Positions 26,593 through 36,313 of a DNA stretch of 64,000 bases are shown piece after piece. The position numbers and the translations under genes were made by a program. This DNA comes from Anaeromicropila populeti. GTDB lineage: Bacteria; Bacillota; Clostridia; Lachnospirales; Lachnospiraceae. How positions within the stretch are numbered: the first letter of the stretch is position 1; the number at the start of each line of letters is the position of its first letter. The notes beneath the pieces are model-generated. The model did no database searches. It was not told the DNA's origin and saw only the letters and a list, made by a program, of their open reading frames with translations. The stretch lies in NCBI RefSeq assembly GCF_900112775.1, contig NZ_FOYZ01000009.1, positions 1 to 64,000 on the forward strand. The letters run 5' to 3'.

Positions 26593-28878
26593 TTATCCTC
26601 TGTAATAGTTTATTAAACAACCGCTTAATATAATACTTCTCTCATCATCCGTAAGCTCGCCAAGCTGTAATTCAAATTCCTTTAATTCAGCTCCAACAAC
26701 ATAAGCCTTTATTACGGAATCTTTCTCAGCAACTGCTTTCCTTACATCCTTAATGAAAATATAATCTCCCAATTCAAATGTAATCTCATCTTTTAATAAG
26801 AATGGAAGCATACCCCAGTTAATTAGATTAGAGCGGTATCTCTTAGTAGCATATTCCTTTGCAATATTTGCCAATCCACCCAATACTTTCTGACAGCTTG
26901 CTGCCTGTTCTCTAGCAGAACCATCACCAGGTTTTACCGCATAAATCAGACTTCCTATTTCTGTTTTTTCTGGATTTACCTCAAATTTCTTATTAATAGA
27001 AGCAAATACTTCCTCTAACTCTTTATTGTCCTTATAAATGTCCTCACCTGCAAGTCTTGCTTTCTCTGCCACTTGAATTGCTTTGGCACGTCCTACATAT
27101 TGAGGATCCTTACGGGATAATGTAAACTCTGCCAGTCCAAGTGGATTGGAACGATAGGAAGATGTTTCACCAGAAGGGATTAACTCATCTGTTGTCGTAA
27201 CAGGATCATGAATTACAGACGCAACCTTCAGCACAAGGTGTTCCGTTAATTCTGACATTTGTGGCCAGTCCGTAATATTTGGACCAAACTTAATTTCCAC
27301 GCTTTTATCTGCTTTCCCAACACCATTATATACTCTGTTCTCATAAATAGAACTATCATAAAAATAGGTTGGACCAGTAAATTCAACATCCAATTCCGTT
27401 GCTGCTGTTAAATAGCCTTTATTAGCTGCTGTTGCTGCAATGGAACGAGCATCCATTAATGCAACAGAAGCAACCTGTCCGCTTGTAATTTTGGAACCTT
27501 CTCTATTTGGAAAGTTTCTTGTAGTATGACGAATACTAAATCCATTATTAGCCGGAACATCGCCTGCACCAAAGCATGGTCCACAAAATGCTGAACGTAC
27601 CGTGGCACCTGTCGCCATCAGATCGGCAATCCTTCCATTTTTAACTAATTCCATGAAAATTGGCTGACTTGCTGGATATACACTAAGTGAAAATTCATCA
27701 CTTCCAATATACTTACCTCGCAAAATATCTGCTGCATCACATATATTTTCAAATCCACCGCCTGCACAACCAGCAATTACGCCTTGTTCTACATAGAAAC
27801 GACCATTTTTCACTTTATCCCTCAAAGAATATTTAACATTGCTGTTATCTAAACTAATTAGAGCTTTCTTTTCAACATCCTCTAAAATATCCATCAAATT
27901 AGCATTTAATTCTTCAATTGTATATACGTTACTTGGATGGAATGGCATGGCAATCATAGGTTTTACTGCTGCCAAATCGACATAAATTATTCCATCATAA
28001 TATGCAACACTAGAAGGTTCCAGCTTTTTGTACTCATCGGAACGTCTATGAATGTCATAAAATTCCTGTACCTTCTCATCCGTTGCCCATATAGATGATA
28101 AACAGGTTGTTTCTGTTGTCATTACATCAACACCGATACGAAAATCTACACTTAAATTTTCAATACCGTCACCAATAAACTCCATAACCTTGTTATTTAC
28201 ATATCCATTGGCAAATACAGCACCAATAATAGCTAACGCAACGTCCTGTGGACCTACGCCCTTTTGTGGTTTACCTGTTAAATAAACACCAACCACATCT
28301 GGCATATTAATATCATAAGTCTTATCCAATAACTGCTTTACGATTTCAGGTCCGCCTTCACCAACTGCCATGGTTCCCAATGCCCCATAACGTGTATGGC
28401 TGTCAGATCCCAGAATCATTTTGCCACTGCCTGCAAGCATTTCTCTTGCAAATTGATGAATAACTGCCTGGTGAGGTGGAACATAAACCCCCCCATACTT
28501 TTTTGCACAGCTCAGACCAAACATATGATCATCTTCATTAATTGTACCACCAACTGCACAAAGACTATTATGGCAATTCGTTAATACATAGGGAACTGGA
28601 AACTCTTCTAGTCCTGACGCTCTTGCAGTCTGAATAATACCAACAAATGTAATGTCATGGGAAGTTAATTTATCAAACTTAATTTTCAATTTATCCATAT
28701 TTCCAGAAGTATTGTGTTCTTCTAAAATACGATATGCCATTGTACCTTTTTTTGCTTCTTTTTTATCAATGATTTGTCCGCCAAAACGTTCTTCTAGTTT
28801 TCCCGCTGCTTCCTCATTCTCTTCAATCAAATCACTGCCATTTAATAAATAAGCACCATTCTTGTATAATTTAACCAT
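26593..28878 (-). CDS. Aconitase-superfamily hydratase (YbhJ-like)
   Basis: A [4Fe-4S] hydro-lyase of about 761 aa. The three cluster cysteines are visible: one in IAGCAGGGF mid-protein and the CxxC pair in [10 protein letters not shown]. The substrate-binding loop NFPNREGS and the swivel domain near the C-terminus (with [13 protein letters not shown]) are also present. Overall order and length fit the aconitase superfamily, closest in my reading to the uncharacterised YbhJ-type hydratases rather than classical AcnA or AcnB. Citrate/isocitrate is one candidate substrate pair, but others are possible. The ATG at 28878 follows AGGAGG; the longer frame to 29010 runs through the promoter and leader. 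A hairpin sits in the leader just upstream. Confidence 0.85.
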   Translation of the reverse strand: MVKLYKNGAYLLNGSDLIEENEEAAGKLEERFGGQIIDKKEAKKGTMAYRILEEHNTSGNMDKLKIKFDKLTSHDITFVGIIQTARASGLEEFPVPYVLTNCHNSLCAVGGTINEDDHMFGLSCAKKYGGVYVPPHQAVIHQFAREMLAGSGKMILGSDSHTRYGALGTMAVGEGGPEIVKQLLDKTYDINMPDVVGVYLTGKPQKGVGPQDVALAIIGAVFANGYVNNKVMEFIGDGIENLSVDFRIGVDVMTTETTCLSSIWATDEKVQEFYDIHRRSDEYKKLEPSSVAYYDGIIYVDLAAVKPMIAMPFHPSNVYTIEELNANLMDILEDVEKKALISLDNSNVKYSLRDKVKNGRFYVEQGVIAGCAGGGFENICDAADILRGKYIGSDEFSLSVYPASQPIFMELVKNGRIADLMATGATVRSAFCGPCFGAGDVPANNGFSIRHTTRNFPNREGSKITSGQVASVALMDARSIAATAANKGYLTAATELDVEFTGPTYFYDSSIYENRVYNGVGKADKSVEIKFGPNITDWPQMSELTEHLVLKVASVIHDPVTTTDELIPSGETSSYRSNPLGLAEFTLSRKDPQYVGRAKAIQVAEKARLAGEDIYKDNKELEEVFASINKKFEVNPEKTEIGSLIYAVKPGDGSAREQAASCQKVLGGLANIAKEYATKRYRSNLINWGMLPFLLKDEITFELGDYIFIKDVRKAVAEKDSVIKAYVVGAELKEFELQLGELTDDERSIILSGCLINYYRG

Positions 28879-28897
28879 TTTTTTCCTCCTGTCATTT

Positions 28898-28928
28898 GTG
28901 TTCCGAACCGTTACCATGTCCAGAACAC
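28898..28928 (-). promoter_or_regulatory. Leader stem-loop of the aconitase-family mRNA
   Basis: An 11-bp stem (arms plus 28898-28908 and 28918-28928, with two G-U pairs) closes a 9-nt loop read AUGGUAACG. It lies between the predicted transcription start (near 28936) and the AGGAGG site, whose first base is about 7 nt downstream. No U-run follows, so it is not a terminator. It may control translation or mRNA stability. Confidence 0.6.
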
Positions 28929-28942
28929 CATTACTCCTTACT

Positions 28943-28971
28943 ATTATAATAATGAATGAATAATAATGCAA
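28943..28971 (-). promoter_or_regulatory. sigmaA promoter of the aconitase-family gene
   Basis: Minus-strand -10 TATAAT (28943-28948, perfect), 17-bp spacer, weak -35 TTGCAT (28966-28971). Confidence 0.55.
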
Positions 28972-29046
28972 TATTTTTATGTGACAGGAAACTCTTTCTA
29001 AGAAATACAAGGCGGTGAAAACAGCTTACACTAGACTTCTCCTGTA

Positions 29047-30087
29047 TTATGGAGTAATATTTACCTTTTTTCCATCTTTTAAAAAGATTGCTTCAAATTC
29101 ATTTTTCATAGAAACAATTTTCCACCCATACTGCTCTGCATATTTATTCCACACTGGCCTTTCTTCTACATGATAATCATACTCTCTCTCATTGTCATCA
29201 TGGCAAATCAAAACTGAGAGATTACGATAAGAATTAGAACGTGCAAAATTAAGCATAGAAAAATCTCCGTCTGTGTTACCACAAGCAAAAATCGGCTTTT
29301 TACCTATTTGATGATAAATGTTATAAACCTTATCTAGCTTCACATCTGTATGAGAAAATGTACTTCCCCGAACCAGTTCATCATCTGGCTGGAATATGTA
29401 TTCTAAATTACTGCTGTCATAATTGGATGGGATTAACTGCATATCTGAGCCAATCATATTTCCACGCTCCAAATCAATAACGCCCTCTGCACTGCCCCAG
29501 ACAACTCCTCGTTCAGATCCAGACACTAGATAGACATGAAAATCATTATCCCTGAGATATTGAATTAATTCCAGCATAGGTTTATAAAACGAATCTCCAT
29601 ACGTAAGATCTTCAAAATCTTCTTTTGGCAATTCCATGAAATTGGAAACATAGTTTACAAATTCCTCCTCTGACACACCAGCAAAAGCCTCACCCGTTAC
29701 CTGTTCAATTAGTATTCCTGTCTCTGCGGGTTCAGGCACCGTATTTAAATCAGTAAGCAGCGTATTCAGTTTTTCGTTCAATTCCTTATTGTCCTGTAAA
29801 TCATTCTGAATATGATAAATAGCAACTGCCAGTTCAATCCAGTACTGCTTTTCACATAAAATAGTCCCATCCATATCAAATGTAGCAATTCGATCCTGGA
29901 CCGGTACAAAATCACTAGAATCTTTATCCGTTACCGCTTCAACAAAATTAACAATTTCTTTTTTCGTTGCTGAATCTTCACTCCAAGATGACAAAACATC
30001 ACTTTTTTGCGAATTGTTACATCCTATGAGCAGAGATCCCAGACAGATAAGTATGACTGCTGGCAGCCATTTATTATTTTTAATCAT
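29047..30087 (-). CDS. HAD-family phosphatase lipoprotein
   Basis: The 346-aa product begins with a signal peptide and lipobox ending SLLIGC (Cys23), so it should be lipid-anchored outside the membrane. HAD motifs follow: the nucleophile Asp71 in TFDMDGT, the motif II serine in LVSGSERG, and acidic motif IV in CGNTDGDFSML. It resembles periplasmic or exported HAD phosphatases of about 300-350 aa, a group that includes phosphorylcholine phosphatase, but the substrate cannot be assigned. It lies 23 bp downstream of the glycyl radical enzyme gene on the same strand, apparently as the last gene of that operon. This is odd because its partners are cytoplasmic. Confidence 0.85.
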   Translation of the reverse strand: MIKNNKWLPAVILICLGSLLIGCNNSQKSDVLSSWSEDSATKKEIVNFVEAVTDKDSSDFVPVQDRIATFDMDGTILCEKQYWIELAVAIYHIQNDLQDNKELNEKLNTLLTDLNTVPEPAETGILIEQVTGEAFAGVSEEEFVNYVSNFMELPKEDFEDLTYGDSFYKPMLELIQYLRDNDFHVYLVSGSERGVVWGSAEGVIDLERGNMIGSDMQLIPSNYDSSNLEYIFQPDDELVRGSTFSHTDVKLDKVYNIYHQIGKKPIFACGNTDGDFSMLNFARSNSYRNLSVLICHDDNEREYDYHVEERPVWNKYAEQYGWKIVSMKNEFEAIFLKDGKKVNITP

Positions 30088-30110
30088 TTCCCTCTCTCCT
30101 ATTTACCATG

Positions 30111-32678
30111 TTAGTTGTTTAAAATTCTAAGAATATAATTTTTCTGCTGTTCCAAACTCATAGAAATAAATGGTGCCTGCCATCCTCCTACTCTTACCAC
30201 AACATCTTTGTACTGCTCCAGCTGTTTATAGGCACTTTCCTTATCATCTGAATTTAACGCATTGTAAGATAATCGATAAATATTTTGATACAAATCAACA
30301 TTTCCAAAGGTCAAAGTAAGCATATTACCCTTACTGTCTATAAATTTATGCAAGAGCCCACTGATTACATCTTCTTGGCATAACGCTTCATTTATGCATA
30401 AATCTGTAATAGCACCAGCAGACAAGCGTTCCATAGGCAGCTGAGAATATGATTCTAATATGCGTCCTGCTCCATCTGTAACGGTTCCTGGTGAAGGTGA
30501 GAAATTAGCAATCATTGGATCATTGGAACTTCTGTTAGCAGATGCTACTATTCCCATTCCCTGTAATGGATACTGTTCAAATGTACCGCAGCCTGCTGTA
30601 AACTTCATATCAAAATGTTTACCAAATTTAGTTTGAAGTGATGGTCCATTATATCCCGCAATTTTTCTTAACCGATAAATCATCTTTTTCTCATCCGCTG
30701 GATAATTCCGAACAGATTTTAAAAATATCTTATCTGCCAGTTCCTTAGATCGGGAAACGGCATTGCAAAAAGTATCCATTACAAATTTTCCTATTTCAAT
30801 TACTTCTGGGTCATCTGTACCGAATTTTCCAGTGTTAGTATCAAAATCCACCTTCATCTGAGTATATCGTTTCTGTAACTGAATTGCTGATGAAAATTCA
30901 GCTGTAAAATTCGTTCTCATAGCATCAATTACTTCATCTAAGCTATATTTTCGGTTATTAAATACCCATTTTTTAATTGCTGCTACCGTATTAATCACAT
31001 CTGGAACACCTATTAAAATCGTTCCACCTATATTGTGATCCACACCTCCCCATGATTTATCTCGCCCACGTTCCAGGCACGTACCTAACACAGCAGAAAA
31101 CAGTGGAGAAGGAATAATAAATTCATCCATCATATAGCATTCATACAAACTGAAGGTTGACTGGTCAATAAAAAATTCCATATATCTTTTAAAATTCTCC
31201 TGGAATTCTTCATAATTAGTGACCTTCTCCGAAATAAAACTAACCTTTCCTCCTCTAAGCATACCAGGGTTAGTATCAATGGTTGCTCCCTGGTTAATAG
31301 CACACTGCATGATTGGCATACAGTTCAGCATACCAAAGGTCCAGTCTGAAACACCATTTAAAATAGGTTCCCAGCAGCCGTCCACACAATAATCGTTAGC
31401 AAGTTTTTGATATTCTTCTAAATCCGCACCTGGACTAACATTCTCAATTAAACTATTGTAAAGTGCTGGAATTAACACATCATCATTTAAGATTCCTGGC
31501 AAATTCTTGGTCTTATTGAGAACACCTGCCACTGCCTGATATAAGTCAGCAGGTGATTTTTTACCAAGTCGTACATAGATTCCAGGAGTGGATAACCCAA
31601 CATTTTGAAATGCATTTAAAATCATGTAAGTCATTAGGTTTGTTGCATCCTCTCCTTCTGGAGTCTGGCCTCCAACAATAATATTCTGAAGAAAATTGTT
31701 AACACCCGCGCGTTGATCTAAGTAGTATGGATGTACTCCCAGTGCTGCATTATTGTCCATATGATCCTGCTCAAGAAGATATTCTGTCGTCATATTCAGT
31801 CGTCCAGCCGCTTTAATAATGAAACATTCAAATAACTCGGTACACTGTTTCAAATACTGTTTGTACTCTTCCGTCCCTTCTTTTTTCATTATTTCAGCAT
31901 CTAAGTACTTATTTAATACCTGATCCAATCGTCCAAAAGAAATAAAGTTCAGGCTGGCATGAAGCGCAACATGAAAAAAGTAAATGCTCTGTAATGCCTC
32001 ATGAAATGTATCAGGCTTTTGCGCTGGAACCTTTCTGCTAATCCGAGCAATTTCCATTAATTCTTCTTTTCTTTCTGTATTTGTTTCCTTCTCTGCCATC
32101 TTTTCTGCAAGCTCTGCATAACGGTTTGCATAGTCAATCACTGCCTGACAGCTGATTATTACAGATCTATAAAAATCAATATGGTTTTCAATTGGATTTT
32201 CAATTGGTATCATATCATCTACTTTTAATAGTTTTTGCAATTTTTTATCTGCATATTGAATGATACCATCTAATCCTTTTTCCAGTACCTTCTCATAATT
32301 AACCGTATTATGTCCTAGAATTGATAATTCCGTTCGATTCGTATAAGATGCAACTCTTCTTTCTTCTTCTGTCAAATAATTTGGGAAAACCTTCCCCAGT
32401 CCATTAGATCCCATAGGAAGCACCCCTACAATCAACTCATCTGGCGCAATTTCATAAGTATGGGTGTGAAGGCTTATGGTTTCGTCTGTCATTTTTCCAA
32501 GCATTTCTTTAATTGCATGGGCTTTTCTAATAATTACTGTTTCTTTAGGCATTTCTTTCCCTATATCATCCAATTCCTTCTTATTAAACCATTCCTGACT
32601 ACGGTTTCCCATGCTCCTTTCTTTTAATGCTGCTGCTAATCTTGTCACTCTTTCTGTACTATTGGTAAATTCATACAT
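30111..32678 (-). CDS. Glycyl radical enzyme, substrate unknown
   Basis: Oxygen-sensitive radical enzyme of 855 aa in the pyruvate formate-lyase/glycerol dehydratase superfamily. The glycyl radical loop near the C-terminus is RVGGWQAPF, with Gly832 as the likely radical site (family pattern RVxG[FWY]). The active-site cysteine loop reads DGCWEPIL, with Cys435 and Glu437. The Cys-x-Glu pattern is shared with dehydratases, choline TMA-lyase-like enzymes and arylacetate decarboxylases, whereas PFL has adjacent cysteines. GGQTPEGEDATN (about 336-347) is another superfamily motif. No microcompartment genes or encapsulation tail are nearby. The activase gene lies 15 bp upstream and an exported HAD phosphatase 23 bp downstream. 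The W between Cys and Glu, where I recall a small aliphatic residue in characterised subclasses, leaves the subclass unassigned. Confidence 0.9.
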   Translation of the reverse strand: MYEFTNSTERVTRLAAALKERSMGNRSQEWFNKKELDDIGKEMPKETVIIRKAHAIKEMLGKMTDETISLHTHTYEIAPDELIVGVLPMGSNGLGKVFPNYLTEEERRVASYTNRTELSILGHNTVNYEKVLEKGLDGIIQYADKKLQKLLKVDDMIPIENPIENHIDFYRSVIISCQAVIDYANRYAELAEKMAEKETNTERKEELMEIARISRKVPAQKPDTFHEALQSIYFFHVALHASLNFISFGRLDQVLNKYLDAEIMKKEGTEEYKQYLKQCTELFECFIIKAAGRLNMTTEYLLEQDHMDNNAALGVHPYYLDQRAGVNNFLQNIIVGGQTPEGEDATNLMTYMILNAFQNVGLSTPGIYVRLGKKSPADLYQAVAGVLNKTKNLPGILNDDVLIPALYNSLIENVSPGADLEEYQKLANDYCVDGCWEPILNGVSDWTFGMLNCMPIMQCAINQGATIDTNPGMLRGGKVSFISEKVTNYEEFQENFKRYMEFFIDQSTFSLYECYMMDEFIIPSPLFSAVLGTCLERGRDKSWGGVDHNIGGTILIGVPDVINTVAAIKKWVFNNRKYSLDEVIDAMRTNFTAEFSSAIQLQKRYTQMKVDFDTNTGKFGTDDPEVIEIGKFVMDTFCNAVSRSKELADKIFLKSVRNYPADEKKMIYRLRKIAGYNGPSLQTKFGKHFDMKFTAGCGTFEQYPLQGMGIVASANRSSNDPMIANFSPSPGTVTDGAGRILESYSQLPMERLSAGAITDLCINEALCQEDVISGLLHKFIDSKGNMLTLTFGNVDLYQNIYRLSYNALNSDDKESAYKQLEQYKDVVVRVGGWQAPFISMSLEQQKNYILRILNN

Positions 32679-32693
32679 ATTTTAAAATCCTCC

Positions 32694-33596
32694 TTATATT
32701 ATTCTAACAACAATTCCTTCTTTTTGAAAAAATGCTGCTATTTCCTCAATCTGATTGTTTTCCAAAATAATCCTGTCCAGATTCATTTCACAAGGAATAC
32801 CTGACAGCGTATAATAGTGCATCATATTTTCATTACATTTCATAAACTCTATTTCTTCTATATGACATGCCTTCATTACATTCAAATAACGTTCCTTATG
32901 CTTTGCTGTAGTGGTAAACCCATCAATCACTGGATACCTCGCAATAATCTTTTTGGCATACTTGGAAACCAAATTAATTTTATTGATAATATTCTTATCC
33001 TCTTCATCTGAATTCTTCCCTAATGAAATATCTCTAAGACCGGCCAGCCAGTAATCTACGTATGGCATTACAAGCTCATACCGAGAAGCAGGCAGTGAAA
33101 ACGAGGATTCTATGCAGGTACTAATATTCTTCTCCTTGCATAGTTTTAAGAATTCTGCAACCTCCTCAGCTTGCAGCAGGGCTTCCCCCCCACTTAGAGT
33201 AATTCCACCACTTTGTTTTATAATGTCTAACTGAGGTAATACATATTGAAATAATGCATAAGCTGTTTTTGTTCTGGTGGGCAGGCAAAGTGCACTTCCT
33301 AGATAGTCATTCTGGGAATTAGGACAGGCTGCAACACACATTCCGCAGTTTATGCACCTATCTCTATTTAAGAAATGACTTCCGTTTTGAATACTATGTA
33401 CTTTCTGATTACAGGCATCTACGCACATTCCACAGTTCTGGCATCTGGACGAGTTAAATAGCAGCGGTGAACTCTCCGCCCATGAATGCGGAGAATGACA
33501 CCATGGACACCTTTGGCTGCACCCCTGTAAAAATATCACCACTCTACTGCCTGGCCCATCACTTGTAGAAAGCCACCCTATTTCAAAATATTTCAT
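32694..33596 (-). CDS. Glycyl radical enzyme activase (radical SAM)
   Basis: Installs the glycyl radical on the enzyme encoded 15 bp downstream. The 300-aa product has the radical SAM CxxxCxxC motif at Cys26/30/33 (GCSQRCPWC). An inserted pair of ferredoxin-type [4Fe-4S] motifs follows at Cys52/55/58/62 and Cys81/84/87/91, as in activases of non-PFL glycyl radical enzymes, and the SAM-binding GGITLSGGEALLQ comes next. GGGAGG precedes the ATG. It is the first gene of the three-gene operon. Confidence 0.93.
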   Translation of the reverse strand: MKYFEIGWLSTSDGPGSRVVIFLQGCSQRCPWCHSPHSWAESSPLLFNSSRCQNCGMCVDACNQKVHSIQNGSHFLNRDRCINCGMCVAACPNSQNDYLGSALCLPTRTKTAYALFQYVLPQLDIIKQSGGITLSGGEALLQAEEVAEFLKLCKEKNISTCIESSFSLPASRYELVMPYVDYWLAGLRDISLGKNSDEEDKNIINKINLVSKYAKKIIARYPVIDGFTTTAKHKERYLNVMKACHIEEIEFMKCNENMMHYYTLSGIPCEMNLDRIILENNQIEEIAAFFQKEGIVVRII

Positions 33597-33642
33597 TACT
33601 TCCTCCCTTCGCTATCTTGCAATTTATTGAAGTCATCTCCAT

Positions 33643-33648
33643 ATTATA
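33643..33648 (-). promoter_or_regulatory. Candidate -10 element of the glycyl radical operon promoter
   Basis: Perfect TATAAT on the minus strand, with a poor -35 (GTTTCA) 17 bp upstream. A second TATAAT-like hexamer is at 33655-33660. The weak -35 suggests an activator is needed, but no binding site was identified. Confidence 0.4.
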
Positions 33649-33672
33649 TCACAAATTATACGAAATGAAACT

Positions 33673-33703
33673 AAAAAAGGAATACTTAACTTATAAGTAT
33701 CCC
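33673..33703 (-). terminator. Intrinsic terminator of the amino-acid ABC transporter operon
   Basis: 9-bp arms (plus 33679-33687 and 33695-33703, one G-U pair) over a 7-nt loop, followed leftward by six T. It is 28 bp after the ATPase stop codon and directly abuts the glycyl radical operon promoter region. Confidence 0.85.
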
Positions 33704-33731
33704 TAACAAGCAGTAATTATTCCATTTTTTC

Positions 33732-34541
33732 TCATCCATTTCGGAATCTGCTTAAAAATTCTTTTGTTCTCTGGTTTTCTGGATGATTAAATAAAACATC
33801 TGGTGCATTATCTTCTACAATCACACCGCCATCCATAAAAATAGTTCTAGTGGAAACATCTCGGGCGAATGCCATTTCATGGGTAACAATAATCATTGTC
33901 AGCCCCTCTTTTGCCAGTTCCTGCATTACATTTAACACTTCTCCAACCATTTCTGGATCTAGTGCACTTGTAGGTTCATCAAACAACAAAACTTCTGGCT
34001 CCATTGTTAAGGCTCTTGCAATAGCAACTCGTTGTTTTTGCCCCCCCGAAAGCTGTGCAGGTTTTGCATAGATATAAGGTGCCATTCCTACCTTTTGAAG
34101 ATACTTCATTGCCAGCTGTTTTGCTGCCAGCTTATTTTTTCTCAGCACCTTTGTAGTACCCACCATGCAATTTTGCAAAACATTCATATTATTAAATAAA
34201 TTAAAGGACTGAAATACCATCCCTACATTAGACCGATACTGGTTCACTTGTTTCGGCTGAACCGATATTTTTTCTCCGTTAAAACGAATGGTTCCAGATG
34301 TAGGTGTTTCCAGCAAATTAATACACCGAAGCAGTGTTGACTTACCTGAGCCCGAAGAACCAATAATGCAAACCACGTCACCCTTATAGGTTTTGAAATC
34401 AACATCCTTTAATACTTCATGAGAACCAAATGATTTTTTTAAATGCTCTACCTTAATAATAGGTGTTAGTTTTTCTGAATCTATATAAAATGCTTTCTTA
34501 TTTTCTTCTAATTGAACATAAGTCTCTCTTGTATTTTCCAT
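33732..34541 (-). CDS. Polar amino-acid ABC transporter, ATP-binding protein
   Basis: GlnQ/HisP-type ATPase. After a roughly 25-residue N-terminal extension it has Walker [10 protein letters not shown], the Q-loop, signature [15 protein letters not shown], Walker [15 protein letters not shown] and the switch histidine in VTHEMAF. The start is taken at the ATG with GGGGG 7 nt upstream (34541), which overlaps nothing; in-frame ATGs at 34547 and 34559 are also possible. It is the last gene of the SBP-permease-ATPase operon. ATP hydrolysis powers uptake of an amino acid not identifiable from sequence. Confidence 0.93.
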   Translation of the reverse strand: MENTRETYVQLEENKKAFYIDSEKLTPIIKVEHLKKSFGSHEVLKDVDFKTYKGDVVCIIGSSGSGKSTLLRCINLLETPTSGTIRFNGEKISVQPKQVNQYRSNVGMVFQSFNLFNNMNVLQNCMVGTTKVLRKNKLAAKQLAMKYLQKVGMAPYIYAKPAQLSGGQKQRVAIARALTMEPEVLLFDEPTSALDPEMVGEVLNVMQELAKEGLTMIIVTHEMAFARDVSTRTIFMDGGVIVEDNAPDVLFNHPENQRTKEFLSRFRNG

Positions 34542-34555
34542 ATTCATTCCCCCTG

Positions 34556-35305
34556 TCACTCAGTCTTTATAAATTCTGTTGCAATTTTATAATGATTTTT
34601 ACCCTCCATCTTTTTCTCAGCAAAACGAAGCAGCCTTGTAAAAATAAATACCAGAACAAAGTAAATTAAACCAGTAATCATATAGGACTCAAAATATTTA
34701 TAGTAAGTATTTGCTGCGGTTTTTGTAATAAAATAAAGTTCTGATACTCCAATTACATTGAGCACAGAGGTCATTTTTAAATTTGTAATAAATAAGTTTC
34801 CCATTTCAGGAAAAATATTGCGAAATGCCTGTGGCAAAATGATGGTAAACATCGTGGCAAAATGTGTCATACCCAGTGCTTTTGCACCCTCCTCCTGTCC
34901 CTTATCAATGGAAAGGATTCCGCCTCTGACGGTTTCAGCCATATATGCTCCTGTATTTAAGGTAACAACAATAATTGCTGCCTGAAAGGAGGTTATATTT
35001 AGTCCTTGAAATGCCTGCTTTGAACCATAATAAATAACCATCGCCTGAACAATCATAGGTGTTCCCCGAAATATTTCGATATAAATAACACTTAATCCTT
35101 TTAAACATTTCATACAACATTTCTTTGTAACTGAACTCTCTGATTCCACAGGAGCTGATTGAATGATTCCAATGAGAAAACCCATTAAAAACCCTAATAA
35201 AGTGCCAACTACTGAAAGCACCAATGTAACCCAAGTTCCCTGTAGAAAATACCTATAATACTCTTTCACTAAAAATAAAAGCCATTCAAAAAAATTCTTT
35301 TCCAT
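34556..35305 (-). CDS. Polar amino-acid ABC transporter, permease
   Basis: The 249-aa HisM/GlnP-type permease has about five membrane helices. The conserved EAA loop reads [22 protein letters not shown] (about residues 148-169; core G-x3-ALGM then LPQAFR), and [10 protein letters not shown] lies upstream of it. An unusually Cys/Lys-rich short loop (KKCCMKC, about residue 62) connects the first helices. It lies between the binding-protein gene (73-bp gap containing a hairpin) and the ATPase gene (14-bp gap). Confidence 0.92.
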   Translation of the reverse strand: MEKNFFEWLLFLVKEYYRYFLQGTWVTLVLSVVGTLLGFLMGFLIGIIQSAPVESESSVTKKCCMKCLKGLSVIYIEIFRGTPMIVQAMVIYYGSKQAFQGLNITSFQAAIIVVTLNTGAYMAETVRGGILSIDKGQEEGAKALGMTHFATMFTIILPQAFRNIFPEMGNLFITNLKMTSVLNVIGVSELYFITKTAANTYYKYFESYMITGLIYFVLVFIFTRLLRFAEKKMEGKNHYKIATEFIKTE

Positions 35306-35329
35306 ATATTAAGCACCTCCTAAGTACAA

Positions 35330-35364
35330 AGGGCACTAGTCTTCATTTGAAGCACCAGCGCCCT
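35330..35364 (-). promoter_or_regulatory. Intercistronic stem-loop between binding protein and permease
   Basis: Stacked stems AGGGC/GCCCT, CTGGT/ACTAG and CTTCA/TGAAG form one imperfect hairpin right after the binding-protein stop codon. Only three T follow, so termination would be partial. Such structures protect the upstream message and allow more binding protein than permease to be made, a common design in ABC importer operons. Confidence 0.6.
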
Positions 35365-35378
35365 GATTTACTATCCAT

Positions 35379-36239
35379 TTATTTACTTAATGGCTGAAGC
35401 GTAATCGCCAAGTCCATTTTTTCATTCATTACATCTTCTGTCCAGCCTTCTAAACATTGATCCAATTCTTTTTGCAATTCTTCATTTCCTTCTTTTACTG
35501 CAATACATACGTCTAATGACTGTCCTTCTGGTACTGTAAATCCAGATCCTTCTTCCAGCTTTACATAAGTTACATCTGGGTTTGCAATAATAGCTGACAT
35601 GGCAGTTGGCTCATCCACAATCCCACAGTCTACTGCACCACTTGCAACTGCCATAACTATCTCAGAAGTTGTTTCAAAATAAGTTTCCTGCTTCACATTA
35701 GGAATTTGTGGCACGTATTTTTCCCATGTAGTACCAATTTGTGTCGTTGCCTTGCAGCCATCAAAGTCACTGAGACTTGTTGCTGATGCCAGTTCACTCC
35801 CTGCCTTTACTAATAGTACATTGTTTCTGATATAATAAGGACGAGTAAAATCTACTGTCAAATCTCTTTCATCTGTATATCCCATGCCTGCAATAATAGC
35901 ATCATAATCTCCACTGTTCATGCCCAATATAATACTTGACCAGTCAACCTTATGAATTTCCAATTCCCATCCTAATTTATCTGCTATCATCTTGGCAACC
36001 ATAACATCATAGCCATAGGCATAATCTCCTGTTCCATAAATAGGTACAGCAGTTTCTTCATTTGATAAATCCTTTGTTGACTGTGTCCAATTGAAAGGGG
36101 CATAAGCACATTCCATTCCAACTCGTAATACCTTTTTTTCACTGCTGCTATCTGAAGATTTTTTTTCGGAACATCCTGTAACCATAATACTTACCAATAG
36201 TGCCATAAGACATACTATACCATATAATTTTCTTTTCAT
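35379..36239 (-). CDS. Polar amino-acid ABC transporter, substrate-binding lipoprotein
   Basis: The 286-aa product has a signal peptide with lipobox ending SIMVTGC, then a type II periplasmic-binding fold of the solute-binding family 3: LRVGMECAYAPFNW (about residues 39-52), the YDAIIAGMGYTDERD hinge region and RPYYIRNNVLLV. Substrate specificity (glutamine, arginine, cystine, ornithine and so on) cannot be assigned by eye. AGGAGG precedes the ATG. It is the first gene of the importer operon, with a promoter at 36371-36399 and a terminator-like hairpin in its leader. Confidence 0.92.
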   Translation of the reverse strand: MKRKLYGIVCLMALLVSIMVTGCSEKKSSDSSSEKKVLRVGMECAYAPFNWTQSTKDLSNEETAVPIYGTGDYAYGYDVMVAKMIADKLGWELEIHKVDWSSIILGMNSGDYDAIIAGMGYTDERDLTVDFTRPYYIRNNVLLVKAGSELASATSLSDFDGCKATTQIGTTWEKYVPQIPNVKQETYFETTSEIVMAVASGAVDCGIVDEPTAMSAIIANPDVTYVKLEEGSGFTVPEGQSLDVCIAVKEGNEELQKELDQCLEGWTEDVMNEKMDLAITLQPLSK

Positions 36240-36313
36240 AATAGCTTCCTCCTTTTGTGTGTAAAAAAATCATTTTGTAACGGTTCGACTACTTAGCTTA
36301 AGCTTAATATAAA

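Noticed and set aside
28905-36287. Shared 11-mer GTAACGGTTCG in the aconitase leader and the importer leader
   Set aside because: Opposite orientation relative to the two genes, and in the first case fully explained by the hairpin stem and loop. One 11-mer match in 64 kb is weak evidence for a shared site.
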